Program-made: the position numbers and the translations under genes
The notes under the pieces: model-generated
Told to the model about the DNA's origin: nothing
Databases searched by the model: none
Seen by the model: the letters and a program-made list of their open reading frames with translations, nothing else
Assembly: GCA_028583605.1 (NCBI GenBank)
Contig: CM053330.1
Location: 30,155,619 to 30,219,618 of the forward strand
Origin: Dastarcus helophoroides
Taxonomy: Eukaryota; Arthropoda; Insecta; Coleoptera; Bothrideridae
DNA length: 64,000 bases
Direction: 5' to 3'
Shown here: piece after piece, positions 33,931 through 45,861 of the stretch
How the letters are laid out: each line of letters starts with the position of its first letter
Position numbering within the stretch: the stretch's first letter is position 1

Positions 33931-34174
33931 TTGACTGGCAGACTGGGCCCCGACACCCGAGCGAGGGTCTTTCGTGACGTGGCCACTTCAAACAGCGTGT
34001 GTTTTCAAGAGGTCTGCAGCCCTTTGCTCCCTGCCCCGGCCATCGTTCACTCTAACAAACCGAAAACCCTCTTCGCTCGCTTCGTCCAGAATTTCGCTCC
34101 TTTTTATTCGCACAAAAGTGAACCCGGATTTTCGCCTGGAAAGGTTGTTGATCTTGAGAATTGAAAAGCTCTGA
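33931..34174. other. GC-rich, CpG-containing intronic island
   Basis: Strikingly GC-rich for this window (for example CTGGGCCCCGACACCCGAGC), with CpGs throughout. Two + frames are open across it: 33931-34164 (77 codons) and 33974-34174 (66 codons). It sits 1.1 kb upstream of the last scro exon. It could be a regulatory element or a minor alternative exon; neither has further support. Confidence 0.35.
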
Positions 34175-34429
34175 ACAATGTCGATTTATTCCTGAGGTGA
34201 AAAATTTAATAATCGTCAACACGAAAGGCCTTTAAATTTTGTACATACGTATATATTTAAAAAAATCTCAAAATATTTAATTTGCACTCCAGAAATTTTG
34301 AAAATAAAAGTTAAAATGTTCAGATTTGTCATTATATTTCGAAGAAATACAGAGGACAGACCATAATCGTCAGGATTACTAATAATTAATTCAACATTAC
34401 ACGGTTTGTTATAATAATAATAATAATAT

Positions 34430-35135
34430 AAAAATTGATCTTACGACTAGAAAGTGGCATAAAAAAAAGGGATGGAGTCAAGACAGAACCATGTTAACCA
34501 TACCAGAGACAGAGGCGCAAAGATCTTTCGAAACCAAAGTGGATAAGAGAATGATAATAAGGGAAAGATAGAAGGATGACCAAGAAAGGCAATCAGTAGA
34601 AGAAGAGCACGATATGTGTCAATCATGACAGAAGAAAAGATTGTAGAGCAAAAAATCCAAGGTTCAAAATATAACAGCACTGTAACTCAGTAGGTCAACC
34701 ATATAAAAGGAACAACTCTTCTAATAACCAGAAGAGTTTTGCTTCTGGATGACTGACATATTGCGTTACCGTGCTCTTTCTGTTAGGACTATCTTGTTTT
34801 CTGATATTAGCAGAGTCTCGCTTCTGTTATGGTTGAAATATTAGGTTTTCTGTCCTTTGGAACATTTTCAATTCAGAAGAGTTTCGCTTGTGGTGTGGTT
34901 GTGAGTTACCATGCTCTTCTGTAGTGACCATAATCTTTCATGATCCATTTTTGTGCCACTTCCACTTGCTCTGGTATGATTGATACACTGAAATATCGCG
35001 TGCCCTTCTATCTTTCCTTTTTTCTAAAGGTATTTACTTCATTAAGCCGATGAAAAACTTGGAGTAATTCTACAAGACAATTTCTGAAGAAGGTATATTT
35101 TACTAACTTTGACCGTAGAAGCTTTCGTAACCATA
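34430..35135. mobile_element. Diverged Penelope-like terminal-repeat cluster
   Basis: The block CAGAAGAGTTTCGCTTCTGG followed by a TGACATA..TTACCGTGCTCTTCTG motif occurs about three times between 34720 and 34925. It matches 60950-61040 of the Penelope-like element, and an inverted version lies at 34490-34630. The end, TTCTGAAGAAGGTATATTTTACTA plus GACCGTAGAAGCTTTCG, resembles the Penelope 3' end. No coding part remains. It ends about 100 bp before the last scro exon. Confidence 0.65.
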
Positions 35136-35238
35136 GTACAAGGTAAACCCATCAGCTTTTCAGCATAAAGCTATTGGAATATGTAAATGCTGATAATTTT
35201 TCTTAGATGATGATGAATGATGCTAGTTTTTGTTGCAG

Positions 35239-35499
35239 TCCTCGAGTTCCCCTCGTCGCGTTGCAGTTCCAGTATTAGTGAAAGATGGCAAGCCTTGTTC
35301 AGGCGGCTCCAGCAACAATCAGGTTCCATCGTCGGCTTCATCTACGGAAACGTCACGGACGCAACAATCACCTGCATGCCAGACCCAGCAACAGGCCCAG
35401 TGTATGGCAAACGGTGGGCTCACGATGGCCTACAGGCAGCAAGGAAATTACCAGCAGCAGTGCGGTACCTATTTACCGTTACAGACTCGAGCTTGGTAG
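35239..35499 (+). CDS. scro: scarecrow / NK2.1 terminal coding exon: NK2-specific domain and C-terminus
   Basis: Acceptor TTTTTGTTGCAG at 35227-35238, then 86 codons and TAG at 35497-35499, entered in phase 0 to match the donor at 14047. SSPRRVAVPVLVKDGKPC is the NK2-specific domain, a hydrophobic core with basic flanks found after the homeodomain in NK2 proteins. A low-complexity Ser/Gln/Thr stretch follows, and the protein ends YLPLQTRAW, the conserved C-terminal motif of NKX2-1/scro proteins. With the 13961-14047 exon it gives 115 residues of the C-terminal part. The CAG-rich sequence leaves the other two + frames open as well (35217-35531 and 35285-35548); those are shadows. Confidence 0.95.
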   Translation, partial: SSSSPRRVAVPVLVKDGKPCSGGSSNNQVPSSASSTETSRTQQSPACQTQQQAQCMANGGLTMAYRQQGNYQQQCGTYLPLQTRAW

Positions 35500-38400
35500 T
35501 GATACGAAGAATATGGACTCATCTACTCTAGTGATGATGTGTGATTAGAAAATTAGAACATTTATGTGATTTGATAATCAATGTGGACTCTATTACCCTT
35601 TGGTCGTACTTAATTGGACATTTAAAAGTGTAGAGCTCAAGGACTAGAAATTTAAAATTTACGTCATACTGAAAATCGTCTAGATTTTTTGTTTTAGCGT
35701 GTATCGGAAAATTCGGATGCTTTCCTTTTTGATTAGTACCAAAAGTGAAAATTTATACTTTATAACGTTATCAATTGAAATTCCTTTATGTGAGGTCACT
35801 GAAAAGTTGAAATCTGACAAGATTTTAGGAGATAGAAAAAAACCACCTGGTAGAAACAGAGATCTCATTATTTGCTCAGAAGAGGTTCGTCTCTGATGTG
35901 GTTGACTATGGTTTACTGTACTTGTATTGACTATCTTGTTGTTTTGTTTACCTTCTTCAGTGTAAGTCCAAAGAAAGACTTCTTTGGGCTTATTAACATC
36001 ATTCTGTTCATTGGTATACTCTTTGGTATTAGAATAATAAGACGTTTTGAAATTGAGATCGAATTTTGAAAGTAAAATCAATATTTCTGAAAAAAGACAA
36101 AACATTGAATCTGTAATCAAACTTTTCGCAAAACAAGTAAACATTGAAAGTGTAAAACCAGAATTTTGTAAAAAAAAAGGTAGAAATTTAAAAAAACATA
36201 AACTATATTTACTTATCAAACAAAATTTTTTTCACGTTTATAATAAAAATTATGAAAACAAAGCAAATTTTAAAATTGAAATTATGAAAAATACAGAAAA
36301 TTTCGAAGAAAAAAGGCTTGAATAACTTCGAAAAAAACTACTTCGAATTTTAAGTCGAAATTTTAAGACAAAAGTGTAAAAATTAGAAGTTGAATTTTGA
36401 AAGAAAAGTCCACATTTCTAAACCTTTCGATTGAAAATAATCAAGACAATTATACAAGACATAATGTAAAAATTAAAATATAAATCTTGTCCCCTGAAAC
36501 CAGGGGACACAATTTGTATTTCAATTTATGAAGATAACCAAGGACCAGTCCGTTCCACCAAAAAAAAACATACACATAATGTAAATTTTGAGAAGTTGAC
36601 ATTTCAAAAAAAACTGTTTTTTCGTAACTTTTCCATACTTAAAATTGACCCAGAAGTTAAGGAAAATATGACGTTATTTTGCAAACTTGGAATTAAAAAT
36701 TGTCAAATTTAGACACAGAAGTTCAAAAAAAGTCTAAATTTCTAGTTTAAATTTAATCCAATTTTAAGACAAAAGAAAAATTTAAAGTTGTCGGGAAAAA
36801 TCCCACATCTCAAAATTAAAATTAAATTTGACAAAAAATCGAAATTATTAGAAACATTCCATTCTTTTAAAAGGTAATAAATTTCTAAAAACCGATGTTT
36901 TTAAGTTTACCTTTCTTAACTTTTGAGATTAAGCTTTCCATTTTAATAAAGTTATCATTAAAAATCATTAATTATAATTTTATAATCTAAATTATAAAAA
37001 ATACAAAATTCAACATTAAATTCCTGAACAAAAAATCACAATTTTCAGAAATAAAAGCTTTTTTAAAAACCTTTAAAGGATTAAACTGCAAATTTCAAAA
37101 AATAAAAATGTTCATAAAAAGTTAAAATTTCAAGTTTTTTTTTTCAATTTATTTAACATTTCTTCGGCCCAGTCAATAAGGGTCTACCATGAAGAATTAA
37201 AATTTCAAATTAAACAAACTAAGATCTAGCGCAATTGCTGTTTGGCGTAATCCAAAAATATATTACCATTCCTAAACAAAAAAAAGGTAACTAAAAATTT
37301 AGACGTCTGGAAAAAGCAACTGACGAAGAAAATGCCACTCAGCGAGAAGGAAAAAACTTGCAGCTTTGAAAATCCCAAATTAAAAATAAAGAAAAACAAT
37401 TTCATTAAACATAAACATTGAAAGTTTAAAATCAAAATTTCTAGAGCAAATAAATCTATATTTTTTAGGAGAATTTGAGGATTTTAAATTCAAAATTTTG
37501 AAAACGTCAAAATTTAAAGAAGAAATCTAAATTTCAAAAAAAAAACAAATTTCAGAAAAAATCTTTAAGTTGATGTCCCACCTGCAATTTCATAAATAAC
37601 AGGTTGACGACCAAAGCAAATATCAAATCACGTCCACCCTTCAATCAATTCTAATAAGGAATAGTTTAACGTAAAATTTCAATTTAATAATATTTATAAC
37701 TTCATCAGTTGCAGATCTCCAATGCCCTTAAACTTCTCATTCAAGGAAAAGAATTTCCAGAAATGAAGAGCTATTTCAGACTATTCAAAATATCAAAACC
37801 TTCCTTTGGTAAATAAAGCGCAGGTTCAAGTGAAAATTTTTAAAACTCAAAAGTTAGTTTAGAAGAAACCAACACCAGCGTCAGTTTCAGATTTAGATTT
37901 TACAATGTTCGTTTTTTTGTTTTAGGTTTAACTTGAGATTATTGAAAACTTTAAAACTCTTCACTCATGACAAAAAACCAGACTTAGAACTTTGAAAACT
38001 CGAAAAGTTTAGATATTTTTATGTTCTAGGACTCTCATATCGAGATTCAGATCCATTTTTTGTAGGGGCCATTTCTGCTTCTATCAGTTAAATTTAAAAT
38101 TCTCTTTAAGTTTTAGAAGTTTTTTCGAGTCTCGGTCAGCATTTTACGGTATCCCTACCTTCACCACCAGAGTCAAAATTTTACATACACTCATTCTTTT
38201 CAGATTTTCTAGTCTTAATGTTTTTTTGCCAATCAGATTATATCTATATCTGGGAACGGTTCTTTTTCAATCTCACACAAATCATTCAGAATTAAAAACT
38301 TTTCTGCCAAATCTAATCAGTTTTAGATTTCGATCTTTCACTTCTCCAGAAGACGCTTTTGCAGGCCAAAAAAAAATCACTTTTAATCATCCAAAGCCGA

Positions 38401-39520
38401 TTTTTTTAACCAATACCAAATTCTGAAACCAAATAGCTTCTCCAAAGATTTTCTCTTCTCAAGACTACGAGCAAATTCAGATTTAACTTTTTTAAATTCA
38501 AAATTTAGAAAGACCTTCTGCTACACTTAACCGGCACTTTTAGATTTACGTATTTCAATATTCCAATAGTTTTCTTGTTTCAATTTGAGATAAAGATTTG
38601 AAAACTAGGCTCACATCATACAAAATTGGAAAACTTTTTGGCCAAAATAAAACAGCAGTTTCACCTTTAGATCTAAAATGTTCTAGGACTCTTATATCGA
38701 AGCGAAAGAGCTTGAAATTTAAATCTTTTAGTATTCCAAAACGCGTTTTTCAGAACAAAAAAGACGCTTTTCAACATTCCAATTTCCTCTTCTGCAGCCA
38801 AGACCAGATCTTGAAAAAAAGGGCTTTATTCAAAATTCAAAAATGTTCTTCAATACCAAGAGGATCTAGATTTTCCAATATTCTATTCAGTTTGTTCTGA
38901 ATCGAAACTAATAATATTTAGTTATTAAGAAGGAAAGCAGAAAACTTCTTAACTAGAAAGTTTGTTAAATGTACTCGATTGTACAAACCTGAAATGTACA
39001 TAATCTAAATAATTGTTTCTTGTGATTTAATGTTTAGTTTTATATGTAAATTGTACATTAACAACGCAATAAATATAAAATAGACTTTAGGAAGAGAAGG
39101 GGGAAAAAGTATCTACGCATTGCTTAAAAAGTTAGAATAAATAAAATGTCGCGAACTAAGATAATTTAGGGAAAAATTACCATTTCTTTTTAAAACCTGG
39201 CAATAATTCTGACTTTGCAAATTTGCCCCAATTCTTCTCTTTTTCCTCGTCTAAGCTGTAGAAATTTTAACAACCAAAGTGCAATGAAACCTCGTGTTTT
39301 AATTTTTCATTGCAATTTGATACTTGTGTTCAAGCAATTTGGTGTTAAATCGAATAACAAATGTAAATAGCCAATGTATTAGGAAACAACTGTTTATAAA
39401 TGTATAAAGAAATCACCTATGTATGTACAGAAATAGAAAATAGTAAAATTTATATGCACCCTTGTCATGTCATGTAACTCTGTTTATACCTTTTTCCAAG
39501 AGAATAAATAAAAGATTGGA
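35500..39520 (+). other. scro: Probable scro 3'UTR and downstream flank
   Basis: No coding exon follows the stop. AATAAA occurs at about 39067 and again in a cluster near 39503-39515. Near 39363 is TGTAAATA, a Pumilio-type site, in U-rich sequence typical of long neural 3'UTRs. The transcript end cannot be fixed from sequence. The stretch includes degenerate A/T DNA (36050-37560) and a SINE insertion at 36471-36573. 37580-39000 shows nothing recognisable. Confidence 0.4.
36459..36585 (+). mobile_element. Hammerhead SINE-like retroposon, minimal deletion copy H6
   Basis: The element is 36471-36573 between perfect 12-bp repeats ACATAATGTAAA (36459-36470 and 36574-36585). Only the outer arms remain (ATAAATCTTGTCCCC / GGGGACACAATTTGTAT), followed by the 3' tail GTCCGTTCCACC plus A-run. 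The ribozyme centre is deleted. It lies in or near the scro 3'UTR. Confidence 0.85.
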
Positions 39521-40089
39521 AATAAATTTCTTAAACCTGCTTGCTTGAATCATTTGTAATGTCATTCTGAATCCCTTGATTTGAGCCTTTATTAAAAACA
39601 AATAATATTTGTTTCTTGGCAGTGTAAATCTACTACCTGGACACCAGAAAAAACTACTAGGAAAGAAATGAGAAGAAGAATCTAAAGGTTGGGTCAATGT
39701 AAAAGACTGGACGCTACAAACGTTTCTTCTGGGTCTATTCGTTGTCATTGCATATCAATTAAACGATTGTATTTCTTAGTTTTCTTCTTTTTATTTCCTA
39801 GTATCGTTTTTCAAAATTTTTAGCATCAGTACGCCTGTATTGTCACGATTATCAAGAGAAACCTTTACTGACGCCTGTTTCATTTTTTCTTCCATTAGAA
39901 TTTTTTTGACGACTCGAAAAAAAGCTGTAAGTGGGAGTGACTAAGTTATCTAAAGATTTAGACAGAACTTATGATACGACAATATTGGTATCTTCATTTT
40001 TGTGATACCAAGTGACACCAATTGAAACAAAATGTCAATCATTTTAAAGTAAATCAACATTTTTCTGGCAAAATTCCTGATAAAGGTTG
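39521..40089. other. Unassigned sequence downstream of scro
   Basis: AT-rich, mixed complexity. No element or gene recognised. Confidence 0.3.
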
Positions 40090-42666
40090 ATTTTTGTTTC
40101 TAATTTGCCACGTTTCACTGTGACATCACCGCTTGAAATATCCCATCACAAGTTTGTAGCAGCCTCTCGCTCGCTTCAAATACCACCTCCTTCTCAGACA
40201 CAGCCCCGTAGGGTTTGGCACTTTAACTCTGCTAATTGGGAAGAATTAAGAGACTTTTTTGCAGCTTTCCCATGGCACGAAGCCTGCTTTAACTCAGACA
40301 ACCCTTCCTCAGTCGCCAAATCCATCACTAAAACTATCCTGGTTGGTATGGAATGTTCAATTCCCCATTCCCAAAAGAAACCTCCTCCAGTAAACCTTGG
40401 TTCAGCAAAAAATGTGCTTGGGCTGTCTCCTGCATTAATCACGTATTTCCTGGTTGGTATGGAATGCTCAATTCCCTATTCCCAAAAGAGGTCTGCCTCC
40501 ATTAAATCTTGGTTCAATGTTGGTTAAATGTGCTTCGGATGTCTTCTGCAAAAATCACGTATATCGTCGTTGGAGAAATAATCCCTCAGTCGAGACTCGA
40601 AGCACCTTTGTAAATGCACGAATTTTTTGTAAACAGGTTATTGAGGAGGCAAGAAGTGATTTCGATTGTAAAATACGCCAGAATTTATCAACTCTCCGAA
40701 CGATTCCAGGTCCTTTTGGGGATTTGCAAAGTCGATTGGAAAGAATTTTATATCTTCAAATTTTCCACTTTTACGCGATGACAACAAGAATATTCCGACT
40801 ACTTCCAAGGAAAAGGCTGAACTGCTAGCCTTAATGTTTGCTGAAAATTATAACCTTGATTCTTTGAACGCAATGGACAAGGAAAAATCTGGTCGACTTC
40901 AATGCTTTAAAAGCTGCTTTTTCTAAGAAAACATCAAGGGATAATGCGACCAACATCCTCATGGGCAATAAAATCTTCCTTGTGTAACTTAATCTATCTC
41001 TCTAGGAATGAACGCGAGAAATAACGTCCACGTGAGCACCTTGTCAGGTCCATGTTTCAAAGCTGAGTTTTTTTTCGATACAAAAAGTACTTTGTATCTC
41101 ATCAGTTTACACTTTCTACAAAGCTCAGGTTAGGCCAAAGGTTAGCACTTTGATGCCTGAAGTTGTTTTCAGACAACGCAGAGTTAGGAAGATTCTCTTC
41201 GAGCTTGACACATCGAAAGCTTCTGGCCTTGATGGTATCCCTGCTACTGTTTTTAAGAAGTGCGCTCCAGAGTTGATTCCTGTCCCAAGCAAATTGTTCA
41301 CACTCTCTTACAACAAAGGTGTACTCCTTAACATCTGGAAATCTGCTAGGGTGCAGCCTGTCTCTAAAAAGGAAAAAGGAATCTGGTTAACAACTATGGG
41401 CCTATATCTTTATTGGCCGTTATATCTAAAGTGATGGAAAAGGTTATCAACATCGATATTATCAAATATCTGTAGGAGAATAGAATCATCTTGGACAGGC
41501 AATACGGTTTAAGACAACAACGCTCAACTGGCGATGTACTGGCATATGTTACTCATATCTGTAACTCAGCTATAGAAAAATAGGCTAGGATTGTGGCATT
41601 GGATATCTAAAAGGCCTTCGACAGAGTCTGGCACCGATCTCTTCTCGCCAAATTAACATCCTATGGTCTTTCTCCTGGACTCTGTCATTTGATGCCCAGT
41701 TTTCTCGCTGACAAATCTCTTCAGACCGTCGTCGGTGGCATCTCATCCGAGACATTTGCGATTAATGCAGGGGTACCTCAGGGGTCTGTCCTGTGTCCTA
41801 CTCTGTTTCTGTTACACATAAACGATATCTTAGCTTCAACTTCCAATCCAATATACAGTTACGTAGATGATAGTGGCCTGGTGTCATCTTTTTTCTCCGA
41901 TGAAAAATTATCCGCCGCTGCTTCAGATCGACTAAGGAAACAGCAGATACAGCTGATTAATCGGTATCTCGAAATCATTCTGGAATGGGGTAAGAAAAAT
42001 CTAGTCGACTTAATAGCCTCAAAAACTCAAGCCGCGGTTTTCTCTAAGAAAACATCACGTCTATCCGGGAACTAATTTCTCTTGGGACGATCATGTGCGC
42101 TTCATTGCCAAATCCGCCTCTCAGAAGCTAGAGCTAAAAAGTACTTCATATCTCATCAGTTACTCACACTGTACAAAGCTCAAGTTAGGCCAACACTAGA
42201 ATATTTTTCTTATGTTTGGAGTTCAGCCCCAAAGCACACCTTAGCTCTTTTGGATTCGATTCAAAGAAGAGCGATTCGCCTAATTGATGACGAGAGTTTG
42301 ACCGATTCTCTCGAAACACTAGAGCACACAGGATAGTTGGTGATTTATCTCTTTTCTACAGATACTTTCATCGGAGATGCTCACAGGAACTAATAGGACT
42401 GATCACCCAAGGGCAAGATTTTTGAGACAGTCGAAGACAGCAAATTCCTGTGCGGTCTAGCTTGACACAGTGAGGACTTCTGTCTATGGAGACTCTTTTT
42501 TCTATAGAAATTCTAAGCTGTGGAACCTGTTACTGAACGGAATTTTCCCAAAAAATTACAATCTATGCATGTTAAGATAGGTTCATCACCATCAATCCTT
42601 GTTACCGCATCCTACTCGCGGTGCTTCGAAAGCATAATTGGGTTATCCCTTGCGAGTGGATTAAAC
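40090..42666 (+). pseudogene. Jockey/CR1-type non-LTR retrotransposon (copy B), rearranged
   Basis: The longest copy. It starts in the endonuclease-RT linker (RRVWHFNSANWEELRDFFAAFPW, shown in part, near 40205) and continues through ARSDFDCKIRQNL (40650). The RT begins with ELDTSKASGLDGIPATVFKK (41190) and passes QYGLRQQRSTGDVLAY (41500), AGVPQGSVLCPTLF, catalytic YVDD (41870) and the C-terminal LDSIQRRAIRLIDDESL (42250). The 3' end is GAGTGGATTAAAC at 42666. Three oddities: a 111-bp tandem duplication in the linker (40339-40449 / 40450-40560); a displaced RT C-terminal segment (about 40875-41140) lying before the RT; and a ~100-bp deletion at about 42060. Multiple stops make it non-functional. 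Confidence 0.88.
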
Positions 42667-43755
42667 ATTAAAAAAAACTCCGGTTACAACTTTATTGAGG
42701 TGCAACTGAGGTTGCTATGTGGTGCCCAAAGTGAGGCCTGAAATTTAAAAGGGGTTCCCTTTTTTTTGCACTAGGACTCTTATAAGATTTCATACACAAC
42801 ATTCACCAAATGAACTGTTATTGTTAATAATTGTACAAAATAGAAAACTGTGACATACACGTTTGTTTTTTACAAAAACTCTTATCAATTGCTATTTCTC
42901 ATGGCAACCCCAGTTGCCTTTTTAACAAAGTTGTATCCTAGGTTATTATCTTTGTTACATGGATTAATTTCTTAAATTTTACTGTAACATTTTGTCATTT
43001 GACCTTGCACGTCAAATTTTAACATAGAATGCATGCACTGCTATGTAAAGTTCCTCATTATTCATAATTAATATTCATAATAATATTCCTAACTAACATT
43101 GGTTATGAATATTATTATTAATATTAATTATGAATAAATTAGTTATGAATATAGGGAAAGGCGACAATTTGACTCAGCTAACTTATCTTGAACTTATCAT
43201 CTCTAAACATTTTTAAATTATTTTTTACTGATTTTAAAATTAAAATTTCGAATTTTCTCCAGAAATTTTAATTTTAATCTCATAATTTTGGCTTTAGATG
43301 AAAAATTTGGACCATTCGCAGTATGTCTAAAATAAAACTGTGGTTAAAGGGTAAAAGTGCTTAAGTCATAATTTATATATTTGAGATATTGCCAAAACAA
43401 AACTTGCTCGTACTTTAATAAATAATAAAAACTTAAGAATGCACGTATGCCTGTATGTAAAATTCTATTTATTTCATAAAAGGAGCCCTCAAAATGTTTC
43501 ATTCCCCAAAATAGTGAAGTGTAACACGCAACAGTGGCATAAGTCCATTCTCTCAAAAACTTAACTTAAGCAGTTTTACCCTAAAACCACAGAAAAAATT
43601 TTCTGCTTCTTCGCACCTTTAAAATTGGAATTTTTAAACTAAGTTGAAAAAACTAACTTTTCCTTTAATAGTTTTTTAAAGATTTGAAATTAACCTTAAT
43701 TAATCTACTTTTAACTCAAAATTTCTTCAAAACACTTGAAGTTACAAAAAATTAT
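42667..43755. other. Unassigned sequence with an A/T palindrome
   Basis: No gene. 43060-43142 holds a long imperfect palindrome of ATTATTAATATTAATTATGAA-type units (shortened here). The remainder is A/T-rich. Confidence 0.35.
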
Positions 43756-44073
43756 TGTAACAAAGTGTAGTTTTAAATTTCTATTAGTGATTATGTGATG
43801 TACGGAATTCTCTGGAAATAATTGTTAATGAGAAGCGGTAGCGAGAATAAATCATACGGTAGGTAGGCGTTTTAGACCTTTTCCGCGAGTTACTAGACCA
43901 TTTGTTCTCGAACAGATCGCTCTAGAAGCCTGGAATGGTATAAATACGCTATCGTTTTCTCTCGATAGAGTCAGTTAGTTAAGTGAGTCATAATTGTTGT
44001 GTTATAGAATAAGTTTGAAATAAAGTGTTTACAATTCACGGAGTTTTGATTATCGAACCGGTAACACGGAACA
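43756..44073 (+). mobile_element. Solo LTR (family L), copy 4
   Basis: TGTAACAAAGTGTAG to GGTAACACGGAACA. The TATA box GGTATAAATACGC lies near 43937 and AATAAAGTG near 44020. Flanks are TTAT on the left and ATAT on the right, so the target copy has changed at one base. No internal region. Confidence 0.85.
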
Positions 44074-44599
44074 ATATATAAAACTGAAAAAAAAAACGAA
44101 ATTTTCAAATAAAATTTACTATCAAAAAAACTTTAAAACGAAAAAAGTCAAAAATTCAAGATGAAAGTGGATATTTAAAAGAAATATTCGAGTTTTCATA
44201 ATAAATCGGTCCTCTAAATTTCTAATTTAAATTGAAATTTTTAAAATAAAAGTCGAAATTCTGAAAAAAAACTTCAAAATTTTAAGTTAGGAACAATATT
44301 TTTTTTTATGTTGGAAATATCAGTTTAACAAAACAATTGTTTTTTTTTAAATGTAGTCTTATATTAAAAATTCGACTTCAAAATATTGACTTTAAACTCA
44401 AAATGTTAGCAAAATCTTGGTTTCATTTATAAAATTGAACCTTTATAAGAGAATAGAAATTACGAGCAAAAAAAACAAAATGTTCGAACTAAAAAACGAA
44501 ATTTTGATAAAAAGGTTAAAATACTCAATATAAAAAGAATCATTGTTTAAGAAATTCAAACTTTTGTCAACATTTTTAATTTAATATACTTTTTTTTAA
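44074..44599. repeat. Degenerate A/T-rich tract
   Basis: Low complexity. Nothing else recognised. Confidence 0.45.
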
Positions 44600-45212
44600 G
44601 TTTAATCCACTCGCAAAGGGTAACCCCATTATGCTTTCAAAGCACTGCGAGTAGGATGCGGAAACAAGGACAGATGGCGATAAACCGAGGATAGGTTGTA
44701 ATTTTTGGGGAAAATTCCTTTCGGTAACAAGTTCCATAACTTGTAAATTCTATAGAAAAAAGAGTCTCCGTAGATAGAAGTCCTCACTGTATCAAGCTGG
44801 ACCGCACAGCAATTTGCTGTCTCCGACTGTCTAGTACGCCTCAAGAATCTTACCCTTGGGGGGATTAATCTTATTAGTTCCTGCGAGCATCTTCCATGGT
44901 AGTACTTGTAGAAAACAGACAAGTCACCAACCATACGCCTGTGCTCTAGTGTTTCGAGAGAATCGGTCAGACTCTCGTCATCAATTAGGCGAATCGCTCT
45001 TCTTTGAATTGAATCCAAGAGATCTAAAGGGTGTTTTGGAGCTGAACTCCAAACAGTATTCTAGTGTTGGCCTAACTTGAGCTTTGTATAGTGTTAATCG
45101 CTGATGAGATGTGAAGTACTTTTTAGCTCTAAAAAGAAAGCCTAGCTTCTGAGAGGCGGATTTGGCAATGGCGCGCACATGATCGTCCCAAGAGAAGTTA
45201 GTGCTCGCATTA
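44600..45212 (-). pseudogene. Jockey/CR1-type non-LTR retrotransposon 3' fragment (copy C)
   Basis: On the minus strand from 45212: VNASTNFSWDDHVRAIAKSA, then FRAKKYFTSHQ, then, after a 7-base deletion near 45058, LDSIQRRAIRLIDDESL and the C-terminus. It ends in the GAGTGGATTAAAC tail at 44600. It is strongly 5'-truncated, which is common for non-LTR insertions. Its C-terminal segment stays open for 129 codons (to 44629). The family is the same as copies B and D. Confidence 0.88.
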
Positions 45213-45861
45213 ACTATTGAAATTAGGCCTTTAGGTTGAAATTGGGAGAAAAAACTAAAATTTGCAGAAAAAAATATTTTTTTAAATTGAAACAATTGAA
45301 ATAAAAAAACTTTCTCGAAATTTCTATTTTAAAGGCCAACATTTTGCGAAAAATCTTCAAAATATCGTAATAGGATTAATAGTCTTTAAATTTTTAGTTC
45401 AAATTGTTGCCATGTTTTCGGAAGCTTCAGTTCATTTAGAAATTTTTAATCTGAAGTCTAAGCCTTAACTTACATTTTAAAAATTTGATTTGAAAATTGA
45501 AATTTTGGGAAAATTCAAGAAGGAAGTAAAATTTTTGGATAAAAACTTCAAGACGTAGCAAATTTTTTGAATTTTTTATTTTAAAGTCAGCATTTTGCAT
45601 TGAAATTTTGGGCTTAAATTTGATTGCTACGCGAATTCGGAATAAACTTTGAAATTTCCAAAGAACATTTTTTATTGAAATTTAGAAGTTAGATTCGACA
45701 TTTTGTTAGAAGAGGAAATTTTGAGACAGCTTTTTTCGAATTTTAAGCCCAAACGCGGAAATAAAAAATTTGGACATTCGAGCTTAAAATCGAAATGTAA
45801 AAAAAATAGGAATTAAAAAAAATGTCAAAAATTTGCACAAAATCCAAAATTTTGAATTAGT
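45213..45861. repeat. Degenerate A/T-rich tract
   Basis: Low complexity. It contains the target site of the neighbouring retrotransposon (AATGTGGTTTCTA). Confidence 0.45.

Larger units (their letters stand above)
14048..35238 (+). other. scro: scro intron (21.2 kb)
   Basis: The intron runs from donor GTAAGA at 14048 to acceptor TTTTTGTTGCAG ending at 35238 and joins two phase-0 exons. It is filled with degenerate A/T tracts, retroposons, solo LTRs and DNA transposon remnants, annotated separately. It splits the DNA-binding domain from the NK2-specific domain. Confidence 0.85.

Noticed and set aside
35217..35548. Two other long + frames over the last scro exon as alternative proteins.
   Set aside because: They result from the CAG/CCAGCA-rich composition. 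Only the frame with the NK2-specific domain and YLPLQTRAW matches the family.
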